Source: Deltaproteobacteria bacterium (GTDB lineage Bacteria > Myxococcota > Myxococcia > Myxococcales > 40CM-4-68-19). Taken from it: a stretch of DNA of 6,778 nucleotides. This document shows, in pieces, positions 1-5,087 of the stretch; position 1 is the first letter of the stretch; each line of letters opens with the position of its first letter. A program made the position numbers and the translations under genes. The DNA lies in contig VBKQ01000062.1 of assembly GCA_005879505.1 (NCBI GenBank), positions 1 to 6,778 on the forward strand, read 5' to 3'. The notes beneath the pieces were generated by a model that saw nothing but the letters and a program-made list of their open reading frames with translations, made no database searches and had not been told where the DNA came from.

Positions 1-127
1 GTACGAGGGCACGCCGCGGACGGTCGACAACTTCGTGCGCTCGCTGCGGGTCAAGCTGGAGGCCAACGCGGAGGAGCCTCGCCACTTCCTCACCGTGCGC
101 GGTCACGGGTACCGCTTCGAGAGGTGA
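1..127 (+). CDS. OmpR/PhoB-type response regulator, C-terminal end (partial)
   Basis: This is the last 41 codons of a gene that begins left of the window, with stop TGA at 125-127. The visible protein is the end of a winged-helix DNA-binding domain of the OmpR/PhoB family. It has the R-T-V-D-N-F-V-R-S-L-R-V-K-L-E recognition-helix segment, then the wing ending in T-V-R-G-H-G-Y-R-F, where most relatives have G-V/I-G-Y in the wing. In this family the domain binds direct-repeat operators after phosphorylation of an N-terminal receiver domain, which is not visible here. The family end is clear, but the partner kinase and targets cannot be told. The stop codon lies inside the ribosome-binding site of the downstream rfbC gene, so the two are probably co-transcribed and translationally coupled. 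Confidence 0.85.
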   Translation, partial: YEGTPRTVDNFVRSLRVKLEANAEEPRHFLTVRGHGYRFER

Positions 128-130
128 TCC
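121..130 (+). promoter_or_regulatory. Extended Shine-Dalgarno of rfbC overlapping the upstream stop
   Basis: GAGGTGATCC matches ten consecutive bases complementary to the usual bacterial 16S rRNA 3' tail. It contains the TGA stop (125-127) of the response regulator. The GAGG core ends 7 nt before the TTG at 132, which is good spacing and decides that TTG as the start of rfbC. The overlap suggests that ribosomes terminating on the regulator can reinitiate on rfbC. Confidence 0.75.
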
Positions 131-131
131 C

Positions 132-677
132 TTGAAGTTCATCCAGACAGAGCTGCCGGGGGTGGTGATCGTCGAGCCCGACGTCTTCCGCGACGCGCGC
201 GGCTTCTTCCTCGAGACGTTCCATGCCGCGCGGTACCGGCAAGGCGGCATTCCCTACGACTTCGTGCAGGACAACCATTCCCGCTCGCTGCGGGGGACGC
301 TGCGCGGCCTGCATGCCCAGCGAACACGGCCGCAGGGCAAGCTGGTGCGCGCGGTGCGCGGCGAGATCTACGACGTCGCCGTCGACATCCGCCCCGGCTC
401 GCCGACCTTCGGCAAGTGGGTGGGCGGCCGGCTCAGCGAAGAGAACTTCCGCCAGATCTTCATCCCCCCGGGATTCGCGCACGGGTTCTGCGTGCTCAGC
501 GAGTTGGCGGAGGTGGAATACAAGTGCACGGACTTCTACGACCGCGCGGACGAGATCGGCGCGCGCTGGGACAGCGCCGGGATCGAGTGGCCGATCGAGC
601 ACCCGCTGCTTTCGCCGAAAGACGCCGCCCTTCCCACGCTGGCGGAGCTGTGCAAGTCGCTGGAGCCGTCACCGTGA
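132..677 (+). CDS. rfbC: dTDP-4-dehydrorhamnose 3,5-epimerase
   Basis: Predicted to epimerise C3 and C5 of dTDP-4-keto-6-deoxyglucose, the third step of dTDP-L-rhamnose synthesis for cell-surface polysaccharide; cytoplasmic. At 181 residues it is a normal-length RmlC cupin. Recognisable segments are D-A-R-G-F-F-L-E-T-F (residues 21-30), Q-D-N-H-S (46-50), R-G-L-H (58-61, H61 the expected catalytic base), Q-G-K-L-V-R (68-73), I-P-P-G-F-A-H-G-F (111-119), Y-K-C-T-D-F-Y (130-136, Y136 the likely general acid) and L-S-P-K-D (160-164, D164 the likely His partner). Residue assignments are by motif memory, not alignment. One oddity is H-A-Q after R-G-L, where most family members have an aromatic residue (H-Y-Q or H-F-Q). 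The TTG start is fixed by the strong upstream ribosome-binding site. No rfbA, rfbB or rfbD is next to it. Its last 9 nt overlap the convergent fadJ gene. Confidence 0.93.
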   Translation: MKFIQTELPGVVIVEPDVFRDARGFFLETFHAARYRQGGIPYDFVQDNHSRSLRGTLRGLHAQRTRPQGKLVRAVRGEIYDVAVDIRPGSPTFGKWVGGRLSEENFRQIFIPPGFAHGFCVLSELAEVEYKCTDFYDRADEIGARWDSAGIEWPIEHPLLSPKDAALPTLAELCKSLEPSP

Positions 678-2705
678 CTTGGCGTCTGCGGGATGGAACC
701 TTCCCCCGGAGCCCGCGAGCTGCACCAGCTTCGGCGCGGGCGTGAAGCGCACGCCGAACTTGTCCTGATACCGGCGCAGCCGCTCCACCACCTGCGGGGC
801 GCCGAGCGAATCCGCGTACCGCAAGGGGCCGCCGCGGAAGGGAGGCCATCCCAGCCCGAACACCGCGCCGACGTCGCCGTCGCGCGCCGAGCGGAGGATT
901 CCCTCGCCCAGGCAATGCGCCGCCTCGTTGACCATCTGCAGCACGCAGCGCTCCGCGATCTCGCCGGTCGTCGGCGAGCTGCGCCTCTGCCCCTGGGCGG
1001 TCAGATCGTAGACGGTGCGGTCGACTTCCTTCTCTTTCGACTCCCCGTACAGGTAGAAGCCTTTCTTCGACTTGCGCCCGAGGCGGCCGCTCTCCACCAG
1101 CTTGTCGAATCCAGCGGGGGGCGCGAGACGCGCGCCGAAAGCTTCGTGCATGACGTGCGCGACCTTCGAGCCGACGTCGATGCCGACCTCATCGAGCAGC
1201 TTCATCGGCCCCACCGGAAAGCCGAAGTCCACCAACGCGCGATCGATGTCCTCCACCGCCGCGCCGTCGTTGAACATGAACGCGGCCTCGTTCACGTACG
1301 GCGCCAGGATGCGCGAGGTGTAGAAGCCGGGACCGTCGTTCACCACCATTTCCTCGGCGATGAGCCCGATGGGGATCGACGAGGTGTTCGAGGCGATGAT
1401 GGCGTTCGGCGCCTCCCTCCCGACCTCGCGCACCACCGCGTGCTTGATGGACAGGTCCTCGAACACCGCTTCGATGACCACGTCGGCATTGCGGATGCCG
1501 CTGTAGTCGGTGGTCGCGGTGATCAGCGCCAGCTTTTCCTCGCTCTCCCGCGGGGAGAGCCGCTTGCGCCTGACCCGTTCGTCGAGGATGCCGGCGATCT
1601 GCTTGAGCCCGCGCCCGAGGGCCGCATCGTCCTTGTCCTTGAGCCGCACCGGGATCCCCGCGTCCGCGGTCACGTACGCGATCCCCGCGCCCATCAGGCC
1701 GGCGCCGAGCATGGCCACCTTCTCCACCTTGCGCGGCTTGACGGAAGGATCGTCGACGCCGGTGTCCTTCTTCAGCGCCTGGGTGGCGAAGAAGATCTCC
1801 ACCAGCCGGCGCGATACGTCCGACACCACCAGCTCGCCAAAGACGTTCGCCTCGGCGCGGTACCCTTCTTCCGGCCCTTTCTCCGTTCCGATGCGGATCG
1901 CTTCCAGGGCTCGCTCCGGGGCGGGATAGTGCCCGCGCGTCTTCTCCAGCAGCGCCTTGCGCGCGTGCTGGAAGAGGATCCTCCGCCCGACCGGATTGTC
2001 CTCCAGGGCGATCTGCTGCAGCACCTCCGTCCGCAGCAGCTTCGGCAGCTTCAGCTCCACCTTCCTGCGCTCGATGCGCAGCTCGCCCTCCGCCAGCTCG
2101 CGCGCCCGGCGCCGCGCCACCTCCAGCAGGATCGCCTTCGGCACCACCTCGTCCACCAGCCCGAGCTTGCGCGCCTTCAGCGCCCGGACCGACTTGCCGG
2201 TCAGGATCAGATCCATCGCCTGCGCGATACCGATCAGCTGGGGAAGCCGCTGCGTCCCGCCGGCGCCGGGAATGAGGCCGAGCTGTACCTCCGGCTGCCC
2301 GAGCTGGGTCCTGCGGTCGTCGGAAGCGATCCGGTAGGTGCATGCGAGCGCCAGCTCCAGTCCGCCTCCCAGCGCAGCGCCATGGATGGCGGCGACCACC
2401 GGCTTGCGCTTGCCGGCGTCCTCGAGCCGCTGCATCGCCTGCTGGCCGCCGCGCGCGAGCGCCGACGCCTCCGCGGCCGAGCTGAGGCGCGAGAGCATCT
2501 CGATGTCCGCCCCCGCCACGAAACTGTCCGGCTTCGCGGACGCGAGCACGATCGCCTTGACGGCGCTGTCCTCGGCCAGCCTTCCGAAGGTCGCCTCGAA
2601 CTCACCCTGAAAGCCGTCCCGCAGCGTATTCACCGGCTCGCCGGGCACGTCGTACAGGACCAGCGCGACCCCGTCGGGGCCGGTCTCGGTGCGCAGCACG
2701 CTCAT
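669..2705 (-). CDS. fadJ: FadJ/HADHA-type enoyl-CoA hydratase/3-hydroxyacyl-CoA dehydrogenase with internal deletion
   Basis: Multifunctional alpha subunit of fatty-acid beta-oxidation: trans-2-enoyl-CoA hydration, then NAD-dependent oxidation to 3-ketoacyl-CoA. The crotonase half covers about residues 1-190, with F-V-A-G-A-D-I (62-68), G-G-G-L-E-L-A (113-119, catalytic E117) and P-E-V-Q-L-G-L-I-P-G-A-G-G-T-Q-R (138-153, catalytic E139). A linker leads to a Rossmann domain with G-A-G-L-M-G-A-G (334-341), then I-A-S-N-T-S-S-I-P-I (437-446). After residue 452 the frame jumps to V-V-N-D-G-P-G-F-Y-T-S-R (454-465). The G-M-H-x-F-x-P-V and L-L-E-V/I segments that carry the catalytic His and Glu are absent, a gap of about 49 residues. 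The C-terminal helical domain is complete (D-E-V-G-I-D-V, L-G-R-K-S-x-K-G-F-Y, G-D-V-G-A-V-F-G-L-G). Length is 678 against about 727 for mature human HADHA, which matches one deletion. The hydratase is probably active and the dehydrogenase is probably not. The ATG directly abuts the fadI stop, with GGAGAGG 6 nt upstream. Confidence 0.93.
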   Translation of the reverse strand: MSVLRTETGPDGVALVLYDVPGEPVNTLRDGFQGEFEATFGRLAEDSAVKAIVLASAKPDSFVAGADIEMLSRLSSAAEASALARGGQQAMQRLEDAGKRKPVVAAIHGAALGGGLELALACTYRIASDDRRTQLGQPEVQLGLIPGAGGTQRLPQLIGIAQAMDLILTGKSVRALKARKLGLVDEVVPKAILLEVARRRARELAEGELRIERRKVELKLPKLLRTEVLQQIALEDNPVGRRILFQHARKALLEKTRGHYPAPERALEAIRIGTEKGPEEGYRAEANVFGELVVSDVSRRLVEIFFATQALKKDTGVDDPSVKPRKVEKVAMLGAGLMGAGIAYVTADAGIPVRLKDKDDAALGRGLKQIAGILDERVRRKRLSPRESEEKLALITATTDYSGIRNADVVIEAVFEDLSIKHAVVREVGREAPNAIIASNTSSIPIGLIAEEMVVNDGPGFYTSRILAPYVNEAAFMFNDGAAVEDIDRALVDFGFPVGPMKLLDEVGIDVGSKVAHVMHEAFGARLAPPAGFDKLVESGRLGRKSKKGFYLYGESKEKEVDRTVYDLTAQGQRRSSPTTGEIAERCVLQMVNEAAHCLGEGILRSARDGDVGAVFGLGWPPFRGGPLRYADSLGAPQVVERLRRYQDKFGVRFTPAPKLVQLAGSGGRFHPADAKSR

Positions 2706-4001
2706 CTACGTCCTCTCCAGGATGCAGGCGGCGCCCAGGCCGCCGGCGGCGCAGACGGAGACCAGCGCGGTGTTCTTGCTCTTCTCGTCCAGCTCGCGCA
2801 GCGCCTGGTGCACGAGCCGGGCGCCGGTCGCCGCGAACGGGTGCCCGAGCGCGATGCTCCCACCCCGCGGGTTCAGCTTGTCGTCGGGGACGTCGCCGAT
2901 CGGCTCGGCGCCGCCGAGATACTCGTCGGCGAACTTCTTCGAGCTCCAGGCCTGCAGATTGGAGAGGACCTGGGCGGCGAACGCCTCGTGCATCTCCACC
3001 AGGTCGATGTCCGAAAGCTTCATGCCCGCGCGCTTGAGCGCCTTCGGAGCGGAAAATGCCGGCGCCTGCAGGAGCTGCCAGCCGGGATCGACCGCGGCAT
3101 AGGCGTACGCGCGCAAGAAGCCGAGGGGCCGCAAGCCCAGCTCGCGGGCGCGCTCCTCGGCGCAGATCACCAAAGCGGAGGCGCCGTCGGTGAGCGGAGA
3201 GGAGTTCCCGGCGGTGATCGAGCCGTACTTCTTGTCGAAGACGGGCTTCAGCTTGCCGTAACCCTCGAGCTTCGAGTCCTTGCGGACGATGTTGTCCTCC
3301 GCGACTACGACGTCGAAGTCCTTCCCGGTGAGCACGCGCATCACCTCGTGGCGGAACTTCCCGCTCTCCCAGGCCTGCGCGGCGAGGAAGTGCGAGCGGT
3401 GCGCCCAGGCGTCCTGCGCTTCGCGCGAGATCCCGTTCTCCTTCGCCATCTTCTCCGCCGACTCGCCCATGGAAAGCCCGGTGGAGTACTCGACGATGGC
3501 GGGCGGGACGGGAAGGAGGTCCTTCGCGCTCACGTGCTGGAAGGCCTGCAGCTTCTCCACCAGGGAGCGCCCGCGGCTGGCCGCCAGCACCGCCTGGGCG
3601 ACGGGCCGCGAGTAGCTGATGGGAACGTCGCTCATCGCCTCCGCGCCGCCCACTACCGCGAGGTCGATCTCGCCGAGCGCGATGGCGTCGGCCGCGCTGG
3701 TCATCGCCTGCAGGCTCGTCGCGCAGGCGCGGACCACCGAGTACGCGTCCACGTTCTTCGGCAGCCCGGCCGCGAGGCCGACCTCGCGCGCGATGTTCGG
3801 CAGCTGGACGGAGGGAATGACGGTGCCGAAGACGATCTGATCGATCGCGCGCGCCGGGATCTCCGCCCGCTGCACGAGCTCCGCGACCACCTGCTTCCCG
3901 AGCTCGAGCGCGGAGAGGTCCTTGAAGGAAGTGCCGGCCTTGACGAAGGGAGTACGCAAACCGGCGACGATCGCGACGCGGCGGCCCGGTCGAGAGGCCA
4001 T
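2706..4001 (-). CDS. fadI: FadI-type 3-ketoacyl-CoA thiolase (acetyl-CoA C-acyltransferase)
   Basis: Beta subunit partner of FadJ. It cleaves 3-ketoacyl-CoA with CoA to give acetyl-CoA and the shortened acyl-CoA; cytoplasmic. At 431 residues it is full length for FadI. It shows the nucleophilic cysteine in R-A-C-A-T-S-L-Q-A (C93), V-G-G-A-E-A-M-S-D, M-H-E-A-F-A-A (H338; the His-type version is typical of FadI and trifunctional thiolases, while FadA has N-E-A-F), G-G-S-I-A-L-G-H-P-F-A-A-T-G-A-R (H387), and the second active-site cysteine in C-A-A-G-G-L-G (C417). All catalytic residues are present. The ATG at 4001 is chosen because AGGAGG lies 5 nt upstream and the thiolase fold starts right after it; an ATG 75 nt further upstream would add an unlike leader. 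The stop TAG (2706-2708) is immediately followed by the ATG of fadJ, so translation is coupled, as expected for subunits of one complex. Confidence 0.95.
   Translation of the reverse strand: MASRPGRRVAIVAGLRTPFVKAGTSFKDLSALELGKQVVAELVQRAEIPARAIDQIVFGTVIPSVQLPNIAREVGLAAGLPKNVDAYSVVRACATSLQAMTSAADAIALGEIDLAVVGGAEAMSDVPISYSRPVAQAVLAASRGRSLVEKLQAFQHVSAKDLLPVPPAIVEYSTGLSMGESAEKMAKENGISREAQDAWAHRSHFLAAQAWESGKFRHEVMRVLTGKDFDVVVAEDNIVRKDSKLEGYGKLKPVFDKKYGSITAGNSSPLTDGASALVICAEERARELGLRPLGFLRAYAYAAVDPGWQLLQAPAFSAPKALKRAGMKLSDIDLVEMHEAFAAQVLSNLQAWSSKKFADEYLGGAEPIGDVPDDKLNPRGGSIALGHPFAATGARLVHQALRELDEKSKNTALVSVCAAGGLGAACILERT
2712..2718 (-). promoter_or_regulatory. Ribosome-binding site of fadJ inside the fadI end
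   Basis: On the minus strand GGAGAGG lies within the last codons of fadI, 6 nt before the fadJ ATG (2705-2703). It supports the fadJ start and a coupled fadI-fadJ arrangement with no spacer between stop and start. Confidence 0.7.
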
Positions 4002-4095
4002 GGGAACCTCCTGGGAGTGGGGGGTGGTAACAGCGGTGGTGCGACGGGTCAAGAAGCACCGGCCGCGGCCGGGCACGTTACCAACTCAAGCTGTT
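4002..4095. other. 94-nt spacer between the DUF971 gene and fadI, with palindrome
   Basis: The spacer separates the DUF971 stop from the fadI start, both on the minus strand. It holds the fadI ribosome-binding site and a perfect 14-base palindrome, CCGGCCGCGGCCGG (4059-4072), with no T-run, so not a classical terminator. It also holds a 7-base inverted repeat, TGGTAAC (4025-4031) with GTTACCA (4077-4083), around that palindrome. A minus-strand TTGACC (4052-4047), close to the -35 consensus, is followed after 16 nt by a poor -10 (TTACCA, 4030-4025), so a fadI promoter here is possible but weakly supported. No small gene or RNA is evident. Confidence 0.4.
4007..4012 (-). promoter_or_regulatory. 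Strong ribosome-binding site of fadI
   Basis: AGGAGG on the minus strand, 5 nt before the ATG at 4001. This consensus site selects that ATG over the in-frame upstream ATG at 4076, which lacks family-like sequence behind it. Confidence 0.85.
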
Positions 4096-4431
4096 TCAGG
4101 CTTGCTGTTCGCGCAACTTCAGCAGGTACTCCCAAGAGTAGATCCCCGTCGAGTGCCCATCGCTCCACTGGATCTGCACCGCATATCGCCCGACCTCGTT
4201 CATCCCCTGCGGCCGGACCTCGCCCTTGATCTGCGCCTCCCCCACCACGCGCCGCCCGCTCCACTCCTCCACGCACTCCGCGCAAGGGCATCGCGCGCGC
4301 AGCCAGCGCGGCGCGAACTTCGAGTCCCGGCCGTCGTTCCAGCGGACGAGCAGGTTGCCGTCGGCGTCGAACGCCAGATCGGTGGGCTTCGGCTGCGGCG
4401 TCTGCGGTTTGATCTTGTCGAGCAAGCCCAT
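4096..4431 (-). CDS. DUF971 / GBBH-like N-terminal domain zinc-binding protein
   Basis: A single-domain protein of 111 residues from the ATG at 4431, matching the DUF971 family (gamma-butyrobetaine hydroxylase-like N-terminal domain). It shows W-L-R-A-R-C-P-C-A-E-C-V-E-E (43-56), the S-G-R-R turn, G-R-Y-A-V-Q-I-Q-W-S-D-G-H-S-T-G-I-Y (81-98) and a terminal W-E-Y-L-L-K-L. Cys48, Cys50, Cys53 and His93 reproduce the C-x-C-x2-C plus distant His that bind structural zinc in human gamma-butyrobetaine hydroxylase (Cys38, 40, 43, His82, from memory). There is no dioxygenase domain, so no hydroxylase activity is expected, and the cellular role of stand-alone members is not established. A GTG at 4461 is an alternative start that adds 10 residues; it has GGAG 8 nt upstream, whereas the ATG has no visible ribosome-binding site, so the start is uncertain. 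It lies upstream of fadI on the same strand and may share its transcript. Confidence 0.85.
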   Translation of the reverse strand: MGLLDKIKPQTPQPKPTDLAFDADGNLLVRWNDGRDSKFAPRWLRARCPCAECVEEWSGRRVVGEAQIKGEVRPQGMNEVGRYAVQIQWSDGHSTGIYSWEYLLKLREQQA

Positions 4432-4466
4432 GCGCAGGGTTCTACCGCATCTGGTATTCACCGGCC
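4432..4466. promoter_or_regulatory. 35-bp divergent spacer with possible back-to-back leaderless promoters
   Basis: The only DNA between the divergent DUF971 and methyltransferase genes. On the plus strand TATTCA (4455-4460) ends 6 nt before the methyltransferase ATG. On the minus strand TAGAAC (4444-4439) ends 7 nt before the DUF971 ATG. Neither ATG has a Shine-Dalgarno. A -10 element at this distance would start transcription at about the first base of each start codon, giving leaderless mRNAs. The hexamers match the sigma-70 -10 consensus at only 3 and 4 of 6 positions and no -35 is evident, so this is a tentative reading. Confidence 0.3.
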
Positions 4467-5087
4467 ATGCTCCGCTCGTCGGTCCTGTTCCAGGCCGTCG
4501 CGCTGCCCTACGAGATGCTCACCCGGCATCCGGTCTGGGAGCGGGACTGCGCCCGGATGGCGCTCGAGCTGCCCGCCGGAGCGCGACACATCATCGATCT
4601 AGGCTGCGGCCCCGGCAGCTCGACCCGGCAGCTCCCACCGGGCGCGATCGGCGGCGATCACGCGCTCTCCATGCTCCGGCGCGCGCGGAGGCGCGCACCG
4701 GGGATGCCGCTCCTGTGCCTCGACGCGGCGGCGCTTCCGGTGCGCACGGCATCCCTGGACGCCGTCACATTCCACAGCGTGCTTTATCTGTTGTCCGACC
4801 AGAGCGCCACGCTGCGCGAGGCCGCGCGCGTCCTCCGTCCGGGCGGCCGCGCCGTCCTCCTCGAGCCGCAGGCCGGACCCCGCGCCACGCTCTTCGGCCT
4901 GGCTCGCGCCCTGCCCTCGCCCCGCTGGGCGGTGACCGCCGCGCTCTGGCGGGCGATGAGCAAGGTCTACGGGCGCTCCTCGGCGCAGTCGCTCTGGACC
5001 GCGCTGGAATCGGCCGGACTGCGCATTCTGCGCATCGAGGAGACCCTGGGCGGGCTCGGGCTGCTGGCCGTCGCGGAGAAACCTTGA
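4467..5087 (+). CDS. Class I SAM-dependent methyltransferase (Methyltransf_11-like)
   Basis: A 206-residue Rossmann-fold methyltransferase, predicted cytoplasmic; substrate unknown. It shows motif I I-D-L-G-C-G-P-G-S (43-51) for S-adenosylmethionine, the end of strand 2 at G-G-D-H-A-L-S-M-L (62-70, D64 probably at the ribose position), motif II L-C-L-D-A-A-A-L-P (83-91, D86), motif IV-like S-L-D-A-V-T-F-H-S-V-L-Y-L-L (96-109) and the post-motif L-R-P-G-G-R-A-V-L-L-E-P (123-134). The pattern resembles UbiE/phospholipid or small-molecule methyltransferases, but nothing visible fixes the acceptor. The ATG is placed at the beginning of the conserved region and no Shine-Dalgarno precedes it, which fits a leaderless start. 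Its stop overlaps the TTG start of the metallophosphoesterase, so the two form a coupled pair. Confidence 0.88.
   Translation: MLRSSVLFQAVALPYEMLTRHPVWERDCARMALELPAGARHIIDLGCGPGSSTRQLPPGAIGGDHALSMLRRARRRAPGMPLLCLDAAALPVRTASLDAVTFHSVLYLLSDQSATLREAARVLRPGGRAVLLEPQAGPRATLFGLARALPSPRWAVTAALWRAMSKVYGRSSAQSLWTALESAGLRILRIEETLGGLGLLAVAEKP
5075..5086 (+). promoter_or_regulatory. Ribosome-binding site and TTG start of the metallophosphoesterase, overlapping the upstream stop
   Basis: GGAG (5075-5078) lies 5 nt before TTG (5084-5086), which shares two bases with the methyltransferase TGA (5085-5087). The T-T-G-A overlap is a usual stop/start coupling arrangement. The TTG is directly followed by the conserved R-I-L-H-F-S-D-P-H beginning of the phosphoesterase, and this settles the start. 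Confidence 0.75.

Noticed and set aside
611..623. CTTTC-GCC-GAAAG hairpin in the rfbC 3' region as a terminator for fadJ.
   Set aside because: The stem is only 5 bp, it lies in the conserved L-S-P-K-D coding segment of rfbC, and no T-run follows on either strand.
1317..1385. The FadJ anomaly as a frameshift or pseudogene.
   Set aside because: The reading frame is continuous, and conserved sequence resumes at once and runs to a normal C-terminus. It is an in-frame loss, so I kept the gene as a CDS and reported the gap as a finding.
4002..4076. A longer fadI start at the ATG at 4076.
   Set aside because: The extra 25 residues are unlike thiolases, and a consensus ribosome-binding site sits immediately before the ATG at 4001.
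693..4229. An open frame of 1178 codons on the plus strand opposite fadJ and fadI.
   Set aside because: It is the antisense shadow of two genuine genes in GC-rich DNA, where stops are rare in that frame. Its translation is rich in Arg, His, Leu and Ala without any recognisable domain, while the minus strand encodes clear FadI and FadJ.
4226..5083. A possible 286-residue N-terminal extension of the metallophosphoesterase in the same open frame.
   Set aside because: It overlaps the well-supported methyltransferase in another frame and reads as Arg/Ala/Pro-rich noise. The phosphoesterase fold begins exactly at the TTG at 5084, which has its own ribosome-binding site.
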